Notes: generated by a model from the sequence alone, not told the origin. A stretch of 64,000 nucleotides of DNA from Metallyticus violacea (GCA_030762175.1 CM060833.1:172406501-172470500); one strand, 5' to 3'. Shown: positions 1-13,234, counted from the stretch's first letter. Numbers and translations are program-made.

Positions 1-969
1 TGTAATGTTGGCACTTGAGCCAAAGAGACTCTCATTCCTATATTTTTAGTTTAAGATTTAGCGCATTACTGGGCTGTATAAATTGTCCTACAAGGTTAGG
101 AATTGGACTGGATCCTAATAAAGAGTTCTTTGTCTTTGCAGAGCTTCATACTCTAGTAAGATTTCCATGGGCCAGTCTCAAGGTGTTTCCACAATGGCTA
201 TCATTCAGGAACCATAGTTTTCCTGCTTTGCTTCTTATCCCTTCCTATCAGTAGATCCTTAACCAAGGTGCTATCGATTATTTTAATAGGAAATGATCTT
301 GGTCGGGAAATTTTTCCATCTTATCTGCAGTTATAGCAGTTTTCTTGTTAATGCCTCAGAGAGATAGCTGAGGTAGAGATAAGTTTAAACTGATTTATCA
401 ACTAATTTGTAAAATCTCTTTTACCATTACATCCCAAGCGTTTATAGAATTAAATGTTTGTTATTATTCTATCTTTTCAATAATAATTTCGTTGTGCACA
501 AACCTTAGGCACGTTTCTGAATCCATTTTGAATCTAACATTTATTTACTGAATTAAAGTGTTTTCACATAATTATACGTTACGGTTACAGTTAAAGGACA
601 AAGCTCTCCTAATTTGTTAATCTCACATTTATTTCCCCTTTTGAAAGCAGATCTACCAGTTATTCTTTTTCACTCTTCAGCTAAGTGTTAGTTTTTCTAG
701 AATGATTCGATATATATTTAAACACTAAATATAAAAGCTATCATTCACTTACAATTTGTTCTTTTCCTCAAAGCACTTCAGGCTTTTGGCCTATCGCAGT
801 TTCCTCTGCCTCCGCCGCCCGACATCACTGGTAGAGTACAATGTGCACAGGAGGGCCGTAATCAGCACACCGAATTTTCCCATCAAGAGTCAGTTTGATC
901 AGAGGTCGCTATCTTTCTATCAGGCAGTTTCTCAACTGTTCTCCTGATAATGTTTACTTTTACATTTAC

Positions 970-971
<2 letters not shown>
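1..971. other. AT-rich intergenic DNA, nothing recognised
   Basis: Open frames are short (up to 79 codons) and show no known domain, no repeated unit and no tRNA-like boxes. A somewhat GC-richer patch lies at about 790-900, but I could not assign it. Confidence 0.5.

Positions 972-1014
<43 letters not shown>
972..1014. repeat. (AT)n microsatellite
   Basis: Uninterrupted alternating AT for about 43 bases, flanked by AT-rich single-copy-looking sequence. Confidence 0.95.
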
Positions 1015-1017
<3 letters not shown>

Positions 1018-4000
1018 CCTTTCTATTAGTGCATTGTTGCAGTTATTTAATATATCTGATACTTTTTTTTATAGAAATAAGAAACCATTTCTTTCTTCTT
1101 AGTAAAGAATCCATTACTGTAGCTTTAAGAGTAATGTTTGGGTTTCCCCATCATTATAAAGAATTAGATAAACCACTTCCCGAACTTTTAAAATGTAACT
1201 GCATATATTATTGAAGCTATCTTGATAAAATAAGAATCAAAGGACATGAATTAAGACAACTTTTTATTTTAAAGAGATTCATTGTTGAATTTTTAGGGTT
1301 ATATTGTCGCACGCACTCTACATGGGCCGCACGGTTGATTTGCTGTTGCTCGTATAACTGTAATATTTAAATTGCGCATACCGCGCACGAATAGATTCAT
1401 CTGTGAAGCCTTCCTGTAACGTGGTCGTAAGTTACTCTGAACTGCATAGAATTCAGCACAAAACTGCCTTCTATTCTGTTGTGACCACTATTTTCACAAA
1501 ACACCATTGGGTGATGAACAAATCAAATTATGTTCGTCTGTGCCGGTATTTCTATTTCTCTTTCCTTTTACCCAATACTTTAACTAGGATCATCCACTAT
1601 GTGACGTCATCCTTCTGTGTTATAAACTTCTTGTCTTGCACTTCTCGTTTCATTTGGTTCTGATCGTTTGGTAGTGACTTCATTAGTCGGAACGCCATTA
1701 TTCATTTTTCTTTAATGGCGCTGTTACCTGTGGTAATTTAAAAGTTTGTTTGCCTGGGTTCAAATCCAATTTTCGCCCATTGATCCGGGTTCTAGATAAG
1801 GTTTACATTATAAAATATATTTTATGTGTAATAGTTTCACAGGTATGAACTAAAATATCTTTCTTTCTTATGACATTGCTGTCGCAGCACTCCTTCTCCA
1901 AGTTCCATTTTCATGAGAATTCCTACTCCAAGGCACCCACACTTAAACTTGCCCTTAATTGGTTAAATTTATTGGTAACACGAGTATTTTGAGAAACTTT
2001 AATTATGTCCCACTGTGCTTAATTTGAAGTTTTGTAAAATAGTCAATGCTTGCAGTTTTCTAAAGGGAAATTTTCTTGAGTGTATGCTATATTTTAATTT
2101 TTGTAAAAAATTAGATTAATATTAAACCTTTTTTATTCCATTTACAAGGTAACTTAACTTTTCTAGGCCAAATACTACGAAGTTACACTAGTTGTTAAAT
2201 AGTAGCAACTCACACTAGAATTGATAAATTGGAGCAAAGAGTGGTAGAAATTCACATTTACAATTTTTCATGTTGCTGTACACACTTAGAAAAAGTCAAC
2301 AAGTATTCAGAAAATTATGAATTTTTTAAACTCCTGAGATATTTTGACTAAACCTGTATAATTATGTTGTACTTATTATTTACTTCCTAATACTTTAATC
2401 ACACAATAACATTTCTAATAAACTCTTCAAAAATATTAAGTTAAATGAAATGAAGCATTTAGGAAAATAATTGGTATTCCAAGTACGTATATTTTTTCAG
2501 TTTAAATGACAAACACTAAAATAATTAGTTCATGAAAAAATTAAAAATAAAATATCGATTGACAGGTTGTAGAAAACAAAGAATTTTTAGAAATAAAGCT
2601 TTTCTTAAATAGCAAGGCGATTATTGTGAAAGAGAAAACACGAGGACATTTACGAGAAGGTAACGTTTAGTCGCTATAAACTGTTGTTCCCTGTGGGAGA
2701 TATGCTTTGCGGTACACGGAGAAGCTTTGGGATCCCTGTGTCACTGGCTTTAGCTGAGGTTAGGACGTAATAGTTGTGACAGTTGGAGGTACATACATAG
2801 ACCGTAACCCAATTAAACTGAAACCGCAAGTGGATTAGTTACTACCTGACCGTGCTACTTCCCTTGCATTATGAAACACGGTAACGCTCTTGGGTAACTT
2901 AGTAAAACGTTCATAAATATTAACAAGCTATATCATAAAGTTCGTGATTAGATGGACAAGTTACTGCCCAGGAAGAAGTATTTTTACGTGATAAAGTTGG
3001 TATATAAGTGAATTCTATGGGATGTTTCTACACCAAGATAAGATACTGCGCAGTTTGTGGTTTGGAAAGAAACATCGGGCAAAATCTTCCATTCTGTATC
3101 TTCCGAAGAATTTGAAAAAAATGGACACTTTAGGTTGAATCCAAGAAGGAAATGTCCGAAAATGGCAGAAGCAACTGTACACAAGGCAAAAATCAGACTT
3201 TTGGCTCCCGATAGGTGAGCTGAAAAGACACACTTGCTGTCATTGATTCCGCGTAGCTTGTCTGTGCACATCCGAATGCTAGACTACACATGATCTCCGA
3301 TGCGGTGTGGTTCCAAAACCCCACACTCATATTTGGATATTGAGATTCCTTTTCATATTAAAAAAAAAAAAAAAAGGTGTGTGGAGTGTTCTGTCGGGAC
3401 GTCGCATAATTGATCCTATCAGGATTGTGCAGAAAAAGTTTCGCTGTAACTGAAAATCGGATGGGGGATAGAGCATTACATTCATACAGGGTCCAAACTC
3501 TTTAATTAGGGACGTGTTTGATTTAGGGTAAGATGACTAAAGTATGACAGAGTACGAGAATTTGCCCGGAGAAAGAATCGTGAGAACATAATTCCGGCGT
3601 ACTGCAAGGGGACGGTAGAATGGAGAAAGATATAAGTACTGACCTCGGGGGAAGACAACAGTGTTGGACTTTGCTGGTGGATAGGAGGAGGGAGTAGGTA
3701 AACTTTTAAACAGAGTGAGACAATTCAGATCGAAAGAGGCACACAACCTAAAAGGGGGGAGGAGTATGGAAACATGAGTCAATTTTTAAAATTATTTGTA
3801 CATACCGCATATGCGAGGGAGTTAAGTTGGTATTGTTTTCTTCTCTGTTTATTTGATTTAAGTATTTAAATTTATTCCTACTACATATGTTTTTCTTCTT
3901 TTTCCATTTATTTATTGCATTATGTATATTGTGTGTATCTTAGGAGTTAAATATCGGTTTGCGCAATTTTATGCATTTTCTTGTGTATTGGGTGAGCACG

Positions 4001-4072
4001 TATGGTCCCAGAACCCGTACGACGTGAATGAGTTGGATTTGTAACAAATTTATTTTCTAAATAAATACACGA
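1015..4072. other. AT-rich intergenic DNA, no gene recognised
   Basis: No frame longer than 95 codons and no recognisable domain. Near 1,602 there is one perfect TGACGTCA (CRE-type) octamer. Around 1,757-1,768 a B-box-like GGGTTCAAATCC suggests a heavily decayed SINE head, too weak to call separately. A short A-run sits at about 3,361-3,375. A 95-codon minus frame at 2,984-3,271 is not recognised. Confidence 0.45.
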
Positions 4073-4266
<194 letters not shown>

Positions 4267-4267
<1 letters not shown>

Positions 4268-5798
4268 TTAGTATATATAACTGTGGGCACTACAGTGATT
4301 ATGGAAATCTGGAATGTGTTTGTGAATTAATTAAAGAGAAATATCCGGAAATATCCGGACGCTTTCAACAGGATTATGGCACCAGCCACTGATATTGGTT
4401 CTTTTGTAACAAGTCATGAACTTTCATAGAACTGCACCGAAGCATTAGACGAGGAACTTCCAACGCTTGGTATAAGATTATCACACTTCTTGTAAATCAA
4501 GACACGTCTGAATGAAAAGTGACCGAATTATATCCATTCATTTGGAATGTTTAAGCAGAAATGTGTTCGAGAGCCCCACATAAAGCTATAATTATTAGAA
4601 GTGAAAAAATCTGATCCACTCTGCTCTAATTCTTGTAGTATCTTTTTCTGACTATGGTCAATGCATGTCCATGTCTATTCTGCTTATCTATATGTCTAGT
4701 TAGAATTATTCACTATGATAGTTTTTTACCACACAGAACCTTTAGGAAAAGAAAAACTATAGCTAATTTTATTACGTCCAATCCTTCTGGATAAGCAAAG
4801 AACTTACCTGTCTTGTTTACTATTGTGTACTTATAACGGACACATTATATACTTCTGCTCGCACGTGCAAAAAATATTAGGGAAATAATAAATGATATAA
4901 TAAATGTAGGAGTAGCGAAGAAAGTTCAAAAGTGTGAAAGTCAGTTGAACCTCCAGCCTATTGTACGTAGAATGTAGAACTGTAAAATGTTCCTTACAAA
5001 GCAGTGAATTTATAAACAGTGCTAACAGGGATATCTGAAAAATTTAATTAAATCAATTATATAATTAATTTCCAACAAACAATTCATTAAAACAACTTCC
5101 TTGGTAAATTTTTGAAAGTATGTTATTCCCAATGTAACAGTTTGTATATTATTTCCCAAGGAAATATCACTAAACTGGTGAAATTCTACTACAGCTGAAG
5201 CCATGAGTTTAGTAATCCTGAAAGTTGATTCATCTCTTTCACTTAGATGCATGCAAAGTTTATAGGTGCATTAAGAACGTTTGTTTCCATTTTTATTTCC
5301 TCATTTACATTCTCATTAATATATAAAATGCACTTATAGATATATACTAAATATCATATTTGATATGCTAATTATATTTTATTTTACATAAACATACACA
5401 CATTGTTTTAACAGACGAATTAGTTTCTATTTACTGTAGCTTATTCATACAGTTGCACTTGATGTTTCTTATTCCTATGTCAGAAACTTACTAACCGGTC
5501 TCTTTGGAATGTCAGCTTCAACTAAGAAGTATACGACATATGTCACACGACAGCAATTTGCGCTTTTTAAAAGCATTATCTGTCTTAGAACGCCACCTTT
5601 TCACGTCTTCGACTTCCATTGTATGTGCAATTCTTATTAATTTTTATTGCAATAAATAGCTACAAATTTTTGTTTTCTTTTCGGCATTGAAACACTCTTT
5701 CTACCATATAAAAGTAAACACTTGTTTATTATAATCAGTGAAGTATTAAAAGTACTGTCTTAAAACAAACGTCATTTTCAAATTTACTCGCTGTTAAT
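4267..5798. other. AT-rich intergenic DNA, nothing recognised
   Basis: Only short frames without known motifs. No terminal repeats or tandem structure were noticed. Confidence 0.45.
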
Positions 5799-6240
5799 AA
5801 ACCGAGCAGGGTGGCTGCTACAGCAACCCTTGGGACTCGCATTCCAGAGGTCGAAGGCTCAAATAATTTGAAGCCGGCAGGTCTGACCTAATTTTGGTTT
5901 TTTCGTGGTTCACCCTAGTCACTTAGATGAATGTTGTGATGGATATTTACATTCCAAACTTTTTCGTTCTCTCATTTCATTCGGTAGCAGGGTCGAAAGT
6001 GTCGGGGAGCGGTGGACTGGTTCGGTGTGACGGTGACTTGCGATTTGGTATAGAATCGGACCTTCTGAGGGAGGCTCGGATCCTTGGGGTACTAGGCCTT
6101 CAACGGTTTTCAATGTGGAAATATGAAGGGGGCTACGCTGTCACCGCCCATGGATCCTGACTGCCAAGTGTCTCCCTCATCTCATCTCTTCCTTGCTGGA
6201 GAGCCCTCATTGGGAGCGTAGGCACAAAGGGTCACAAATG
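5799..6240 (+). mobile_element. tRNA-derived SINE (SINE-3), decayed, 3' limit uncertain
   Basis: The first about 160 bases have the order expected of an insect tRNA-headed SINE: an A-box-like region (GGGTGGCTGCTACAGCAA), a degenerate B box (GGTCGAAGGCTCAAAT), then a GCCGGCAGG.. segment and a TTTTTCGTGGTTCACC segment of the kind that follows the tRNA part in many arthropod SINEs. The GC-richer stretch at 5,985-6,240 may belong to the same insertion or to another repeat; I cannot separate them. No target duplication was found, so the copy is probably old. Two short open frames on opposite strands here are not considered genes. Confidence 0.55.
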
Positions 6241-7632
6241 ATCACATATTGTCTTCAGTCATCTTTCAGCCAGTGCCATGTTTTCAGATCAGGTTTTGGT
6301 GTAAATAATTAAAGGACACCACTTTCAACTTCTGTTATGTTGTGGAATTTTCTTCATGGAGAAAGAGAATCTCCAGTTCAAGATTCGAGATCAGGACTAT
6401 ATGCCACTTGTGGTGAGTTTGTGTATTTGTTTGAGCGGTATCGATGCTTTTTCTGTTTATATATTTGAGCCAAAGCAGCATAAATACTTCCAAATGTTGA
6501 GAAAAAGTTGAACAGTAAATTTGAAAGTTATTCGTGACTGCACCTAACATGCTGCTAGGGTTAAACGCCCGCTTGCGATACAGCATCTTTATTGCAGAAT
6601 AGTGTTCTTGTAAAATCAACAGTGTAATTAGTGATTCAGGCGTTAACTCACGAGATCGAGAACTTCTTGCGGTTTTATCTCTGACTGGCGATGTACTTCA
6701 TATCTTATAATTTTTATGCGCTTATTTAGGAATGTTCATGCAACATCTCTGATGCGTTCTCAATATTCCACGAACACATGACAGTTTACAACCCCTTAGC
6801 CTCCCACTTCACAGAATAATCGAACCATAGCAGATGCTTTAATCTAATAAAATGTCTATTTATTTTAATATATAAATTACTTCTTTGTAAAACATATGTA
6901 ATGACAAATGCTAAGATAGCAATAATACACATTTAAAATAATCCCGTCTCATTATTTCGTTATATGTTTAGAAGTGCTAAGGAAAGGATAAATGGTATTA
7001 ATTCCAGTAAGATCGGCATTCGGAGTAATATTGCTCACCTAAGTTTACCACATGGCATTAAGCAACTACTTACATATTATATGTAATCATAAATTTCACA
7101 AATTTTCGTGTTAGGCAATGTTGTTATATTTAAAAATCGACTCATTTTAACATTCTAAATGGAAGTTAATTATTGAAAGTGAATTTCTCGTGGTCCTATT
7201 ACTAACTGCATGTAACATGGTTACGACAATATTTATTTACTAGATGTGGAAATTCTGGCATAGTATAAATAAAAAATTAATTAATTCTTAATTAAACATT
7301 AATAACTTTTAGTGTTTTTCAAACTTTTAGATGAACAGATGAGAGTTTGTCTTTTCTAGTTAGTTCAATCCATTCTTCGGCATTCGGCATGAAATGGAAA
7401 TAATATTAGAAAGAATGCCCAAGAGACTTACTCTTTGTTCCGATCCGGTAGTTTTTGCACAGTCATTTTGTACGGGGTAAATAAACTGCAGGTCTCTTTG
7501 TGCTGTACAAGTTCTCTTGTCGCCTGCTTGGACTGCTCGACTTGGCAACTTGTACCATTGACGTACTTGATCGTATCCTTTCCAGTATATTGTATTTTTG
7601 TTCGAATGTTCTACATAAACAAATGTTTTGTT
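6241..7632. other. AT-rich intergenic DNA, nothing recognised
   Basis: Includes a 94-codon minus frame at 6,335-6,619 without recognisable motifs. No repeat structure was noted. Confidence 0.45.
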
Positions 7633-7872
7633 TATTTAAGGACGCTCTTTATCATTTCGGTCATTAGCGTCCCATTCAATTCAGGACGTAAAATGGGCGA
7701 TAAGTTTTCTCAGAGACCTTTTCGAAGTTCTTTTACCCAGAGATTTACTTCCCTTCCGAAGGAAACCATACTTAGAATTTTTACAACCTAAAAAATCCAT
7801 CGATCCTGACCGATTTCGAACCCGCAACCTTGGTAGATGTAACTTGTGTCAAATATTCGTGCGCAACCTGTA
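7633..7872 (-). mobile_element. tRNA-derived SINE, family SINE-2, minus orientation
   Basis: Read on the minus strand, this begins with a tRNA-like B box (GGGTTCGAAATC) followed by GGTCAGGATCGATGG. It then carries a CCTTCGGAAGGGAAGTAAA block, and ends in a conserved segment around GAATTGAATGGGACGCTAA and AAAGAGCGTCC. The same blocks in the same order occur on the plus strand at 11,943-12,200, and the GGAAGGGAAGTAA block recurs on the minus strand at the window end, so this is a dispersed family. The copies differ clearly from one another, which suggests age. A 118-codon plus frame (7,435-7,791) overlaps this SINE and is spurious. No target duplication was identified. Confidence 0.7.
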
Positions 7873-9299
7873 TTTGTGTCTCAGTTCAAACCGGTAAAAG
7901 TCCTTTTCTGACATTCTGTCGGCGATAATGTGGTGCACTGCAAAATCTCCATTCTGTGCTTGCAAAGAATAAATCAAATCTTTTGTTAAAAGGAAGACAT
8001 CGGAATATATCTTATCCTCTTTTCTAACTAATGGTTACAATTTATTCTGTTCCACCAAAATTAAAATAGAAGTAGATGGGAAAATGTCGATACAAGTTCC
8101 GTTATATAACAATGATGGATGATGCGATAGGCGGTGCCACTTTCATATGCACGTGTTTTATCTGCCATCACTGAAATTCTGTATATTGCGTTTATTATGT
8201 TTTAGCAAGGAAATAGAATTTATTGTGAAAAAGGTTTTATGATATTTAAAACTGTCTATCTTAGCAAAAAATAGAACATAACTAAAGTCCACCCTATTTT
8301 TAAAATAATTACATTTTTGTGAATATAAAATAGGTATTACAATTTAATTATGTGTTGGCACAACATTTTCTTCTGGGATTCTGTAGATATTTCTTTAACA
8401 GACTCTCCCTCACAATTTTGAAAATAATGTAAATATCTTGGCTTCTGAGAAGCATGGCCGAGTAGTAACGGAGCTCATGTCCTTGTTTGGGTAATGGAAA
8501 TGAAGTCAGCAGGAAACTTGCGGCACTTTTATTTTTCTTTTAGCAGAGAAAGGAGTTCCCTTTGTTGACCAGCATTCTGTGATCTTCGCACCTGGCATGA
8601 CTAGGTATATAATCAGTAAAGCTTAAATGTTACATCTTCATATTAAATACTATCTTTTAGATTCATTTTATCATTAAAGAACACGATAAAAATTAATTTT
8701 CACATTTAATGAATATAAGATGATTAACATTTATATTAGCTTCGCCATGAAACAGTGAAGACTTGAGTTTTCAGTTTCAAAATGTCGCATTTCTTACCCT
8801 TGACACTTGTTTATCTCCATTAGTATATCTGTGTATCCTGTGAAAACAAACTTTGATAAAGCACTTTCATTGACGAAATAAAAACAATATGCGTTCATCA
8901 CAAATATACCAAACAAAGAGTAAAACAACTATTACGTCTTCTACATATAGAGACAGAACTGTGCAAAACTCAAGTTTTATTTTAAACGCAGATAATTTTA
9001 TTTTCCTAGTGCTGCATTGAACAAAATAATACTGCAAACATTGCTTCCTGGTAGATGCACTAAAAGACAATCACAAAGCAGAAAAGATCACAGATTAATA
9101 ATTTAAAAATAATTCACGTAGCTAAGTACAATCTGATATTAAATATATCATAACAACCTGCAGGAATCAGTTGCTCTATACAGACACATCGTCTGAATGC
9201 TATACTTTAACATTTAAACTGAAAATTTCGTTTTCGTTTGTATTTATTTTGTAATGTTGTTATGTTTATGAAACAAAATTTCGTGATAATTCTTTTTAA
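7873..9299. other. AT-rich intergenic DNA, nothing recognised
   Basis: At about 8,456-8,480 there is a faint A-box-like sequence (CATGGCCGAGTAGTAACGG) with no convincing B box downstream; it may be a SINE relic. Otherwise nothing was seen. Confidence 0.4.
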
Positions 9300-9385
9300 T
9301 GGTGTTTTATTCCAATTTTACTACTGTAGCATCACAAGCGGCACTGATGACACATGAAGGGGAATGATGATTGGCAAAAAGTTCC
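9300..9385 (-). mobile_element. SINE-1 3' tail relic, minus orientation
   Basis: The stretch TTTTACTACTGTAGCATCAC followed by AAGCGGCACTGATGACACATGA matches, with scattered changes, the 3' body of the SINE-1 copies at 20,431 and 28,391 (TTTTTACTACTGAGGCACCAC, then a GACACTGATGATACATGAG segment). The tRNA-like head is missing, so this is a 5'-truncated or eroded copy. Confidence 0.55.
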
Positions 9386-10409
9386 AGAAGAAAGTGATTA
9401 AGGTGTAAATTTAGCATGTCTTAACGGCATTGGTGATGATTTAAGAAAATTTCAGTCTTGTGGTCATACTATATTTATAATTTAATGTACGTTAAACAAA
9501 CCAGTAAAATTTGATTTGCACATCATATGCAACCTTGAATGCTTTATTCGTGCTTCCTGTTAAATCTGAAAATTGGGTTTTTGTTTTATTCATTGTGTAT
9601 TTTATAATGTTCGTAGTACTTTTTCCTGTTCTCTCTCTGGATGACTTAATTTATGATACTATGCTAAGTGCTTTCTTTCCATGTTCTCAATTACTAATTA
9701 TGCTTTTTCTGTCTTATTTTTCAGGTAAGTGTTCAGAACAAACTGGTGAGTAGCTAAGTTTTAAAGCTAAGTACGTTATTCAATAAGAGGATATTCTCGA
9801 AGCTGGAAATTGTTTAAACGAATATAAAAACAATTTTTATAATATATTAGAGTTTGGTGTTAAGAAACTGGCAATAAAAAGTATAAGGAAGACGGACATG
9901 TGAGTCAAAAAGTTGAAGTAATTTTCACACGCACTATTAAATTCATTCCTTTAAGTAACATCTTCGCTAGTCAGGGAGTTATTTACTTTCAGAAACTGAA
10001 ATAGTAATAGGATGCCACATATTGTAGTCGCAAAGAAAAGTATAAACATAAAATAGTTTAAAGACGAAATGAATTAGTACGCCTGTAATCTCTTTATCAT
10101 TGTGAAAATGAAATGTGTTCTTGAACATGACAGAGGAATCAAGTACTTGACCCATTCGAGTCATATGACGAGCTGTACTCGCATAAGGTAGTAAAGGCAT
10201 ACAAGTCGCATGACATGCACAGCTCGCAAGTATGCGTTGGTTAATAAAACTGCATGTATTTGCATCTCTAAATCACCAGTTGTATTCAAAGGAAATGAGA
10301 ATAGAACTAAATACACTTAGTTCAAAATCTATAAGGTTTGCGTCGCCATCCGTTATATGTTCTGTAAAGTTACTCTTTCATTGTAAAGTACAACTAATCT
10401 CAGTAGCCA
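9386..10409. other. AT-rich intergenic DNA, nothing recognised
   Basis: A hydrophobic 80-codon plus frame at 9,511-9,753 is leucine, phenylalanine and valine rich because of base composition and matches nothing I know. The 5' terminal repeat of the adjacent piggyBac relic may lie in the last few hundred bases but was not found. Confidence 0.4.
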
Positions 10410-11900
10410 AAATGGCAAGGCAGGTAGTGAGATGTGAGGATAAAGATAATTTGCGAACGTTTGTTGAAACCGTTCTAAATGTTGACGGCGAACTTAGAGC
10501 GAATTTTCTGATTTTGAAATAGAAAATGAAGATATAATTGGTGCTTCCGTTTATGAATCTAACTCTAAATGTAATTCAGACATCGATAATGATAATAATG
10601 ATAATTCCGCTCAGGCCCTTCAAACTGTGCTGGCATTGTGACGCAGAAGAAACAAAGTAATTAGAACTAAATAAAAACTGATAATAGTCCCAGTGTGTAT
10701 AGACATAGTGGAGTCTGTAAAGAATTACTAAAAAAAATATAAGTCAAGGCCACCTTGAGAAATTGATATTATTTTGAAACTTGTGGAACCGCTGTTCGAA
10801 AAAAATTGTGCCGAAACAAATGTTCATGCTACAAAGCAAGTGTACAATTAAGAGAGAGGAAAAAAAACTGAAAGCTGGTTTGATTCACCAGGTGAGATTA
10901 GAGCATACCTTGTTCTAGTTATTCTCATGTAGCAAGTGCGAAAGTGACGAATTCGACTATACCGCGGTACAGTGAGAGACCAATATCTGGAGAAACGAGC
11001 AGACAGTCACATTTTCTGCAATTCATCGACGACAGAAATGAAGACCGAAATGATAAGCTAAAAAGATTAGGCCTATCTTTCAGCATTTTTCTGCAAAATT
11101 GTCAGGGATAAAAGGCTAACGAAATTCAGAGATCGTCTCTCATACGTGCAACGCAAAAGAACCAATCTGCAAGATTTGGAATAATTTTTTACAAACTTTG
11201 ACAATATTCAAACATAAAAATTTATATAGTGATGATATGACAGATCCCAGTCTTCCAGCAAGTGCTAATGTTGTACTACACGTGTGGGACCCATTGTTAG
11301 ACGGAGGCCAAACATTGTATATGAATAAATGTATTCTGCTCCAGATCTCTTTAGAGGATTCGTGGATACAGAAACTAGTGTACCGTGAGAGCAAATAGGA
11401 AGGAAATGCCGCCTGATATCTCTCATAATAAACTGAAATGTAGCGATTATAAATCATGGACTGCAGTGTGTGAGGTGAAAGGATAATAAAGATGTTGATT
11501 TCCCATTGACGAAACACGAAACTGCTGACATTACAACAACAGGCAAGCGAGAAGAAGGAAAGGTCAAACACTCAGGGAGGAGGCAAAGAAACCAGATTAT
11601 GCCCTTGAGTACCAGAAGGAAATGGCAGGTGCGAATTTGCAAGATCAAATGACAGCTTTGTTTCCTGTAATGTGACGCGCAGTTAAAAGTTACAAGAAAA
11701 TATTTTTCTATCTGCTAGACATACAGCTGTTTCATTTTGTGAAAAAGACCAGCTACACGGACTTTGCAACCAACATTTCTCATCTCTGCTTCAAAGTGTA
11801 ACACTACCAGAGTGCAATGTTAAGAGGTCAGTCTTTATCTGGGAATACCTCATTGAGACTGCAAGCTAAATTATGGGCCCATTTTCCGATGCAAATTCCC
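10410..11900 (+). pseudogene. Decayed piggyBac-type transposase (pseudogene)
   Basis: Conserved blocks of a piggyBac-family (DDE_Tnp_1_7) transposase occur in the right order but in different frames. An acidic N-terminal stretch with DIDNDNNDN is near 10,585. GEIRAYLVLVILM at about 10,891 matches the block where the core begins. VVLHVWDPLLDGGQTLYM at about 11,270-11,325 and TVRANRKEMPPDISHNKLK at about 11,382-11,438 match the family's well-known 'DPLLDKG..L' and 'GTVRANRKG.P' segments. Later fragments resembling the DQM..Y and KKTSYTDF regions follow to about 11,850. Between blocks there are many stops and at least two frame changes, so no functional protein can be made. Intact relatives are about 550-650 residues, which fits the 1.5-kb span. 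Terminal repeats and TTAA target duplications were not identified. A 143-codon minus frame inside it is antisense noise. Confidence 0.8.
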
Positions 11901-11942
11901 TCCATAGAGAAGAAAAGAAGGAAATAATAATAAAAAAAAACC

Positions 11943-12200
11943 GTAACGTGTTGTATGCTACAGTATCGCAGGTTCAATCTCGGTCAGGTTCAATCTATTT
12001 TATCGGCATAAAATCCTAAGTAAGGCTTCCTGCTGAAGGGAAGTAAAGTCGGGGGTCCCGTGACGCAGATTTACGGCACGAAAAAGAATCTCAAACCCAA
12101 AACAAGAGGCTTCTGAGCAGAATTTATCGACCGCTTCACGCCCGAATTGAATGGGACGCTAATGACCTGAGATGTTAAAGAGCGTCCGTTTATAAATCAA
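11943..12200 (+). mobile_element. tRNA-derived SINE, family SINE-2, plus orientation
   Basis: The same family as 7,633-7,872, inverted relative to it. Visible in order are a partial tRNA-like head with B box (CAGGTTCAATCTCGGTCAGG), a CTTCCTGCTGAAGGGAAGTAAA block, a GACGCAGATTTACGGCACG segment, then CCGAATTGAATGGGACGCTA and AAAGAGCGTCCG. It begins about 40 bases after the end of the piggyBac relic, just after an A-rich run. Its body is longer than the 7.6-kb copy because it keeps the middle segment. Confidence 0.7.
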
Positions 12201-13234
12201 AATCTTCTTACTCTTCATTTGAAGAACTGTTTTGAGATCTAACACCCCAACAATCATATTAGGCCATCAAAATTGTCTAGTCAGTACTTCCAGTATCATG
12301 CATGCAAAATTTCAGGAAACAAGTTATATTGTGGTTTATTTTATGCATTTTACAACACATTGTGCAGCTATACATGGATTCAGATTTCTGAGGTAGTAAT
12401 GAGGGCATTAAAATACGGTCCCAATGGGTTAAGCAATCTTTTGGGATGTTAACGTAAAAATTGCTACATGAGTATTTAACTTCTGTATTTTATCTTTCTA
12501 TCCGGGTCCAATTTTGTCATTAAATTGGTATTTGTGAAAATAAAAGAATTATATTTATCTTAACTTAAAGTTTGAATATGAGAGAGCCTATCTCAATCGC
12601 CAGACAGATAGAGAGATTGATTGTCCCCAAGATTAATGACTGGAAAGCCCTGGAGTCGATACCAGCAGAGATCACAGGTAAATGCGCATTGCGTGTTAAT
12701 AGAAGTGTTACAATAAATAGCAAGTGTAGACTAGACTGCATTTAGTCAATAATTTTCTTCTCTGACCTACAACGTCAATATACATGCTAGATAATCATAG
12801 AGTTACAGAGTTTGTTTGTTTTTGTTATTTTGTTATTTTATTTGTTTATTTATTTTCCCATGCTTGTATCCGCAGCCAAACACAAATCCTGCCGTTTACA
12901 GGCTCCCTCAAAGACAGGCGCTTGAAGCCACCGTCGCATTTCTGCAGGAACAATTTTGATCAATTAATAATGTTTTATTTTATGAGTATTAATCTAAGCA
13001 ATTAGAGGTCAAAATGTAGTCTACTGCAATCATTGTTTCTGATATCTACGGAACCAGCGCGGACACAGTGTCAAGGGAAGGCGTAATCTGAACCGACCGA
13101 ACGCTTCGCTTATCTGCGTAACAAACCAAAAATAAATATGGTTAGTACGAGTATGTTTGTTACCCAGCGTTCACGGTACAATTATCGCACGTTGAAAAGT
13201 TGTATAGGCTTTATATCATAAGAGGGAACGGTTG
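12201..13234. other. AT-rich intergenic DNA, nothing recognised
   Basis: A 73-codon plus frame at 12,784-13,005 shows no known motif. No repeats were noted. Confidence 0.4.

Noticed and set aside
1600..1610. TGACGTCA (CRE) octamers near 1,602 and 62,405 as regulatory sites
   Set aside because: Single octamers are expected by chance in 64 kb, and no promoter is visible beside either.
1745..1800. B-box-like GGGTTCAAATCC as a SINE
   Set aside because: No A box or family body sequence is recognisable around it.
3030..3130. Possible THAP zinc-finger fragment (CAVCG.. then KKW) on the plus strand
   Set aside because: Later cysteine/histidine ligands and the AVPTIF-type end are absent, so the similarity is too weak.
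11140..11571. 143-codon minus-strand open frame
   Set aside because: It lies antisense to the piggyBac relic, whose plus-strand motifs are clear, and matches no protein family I know.
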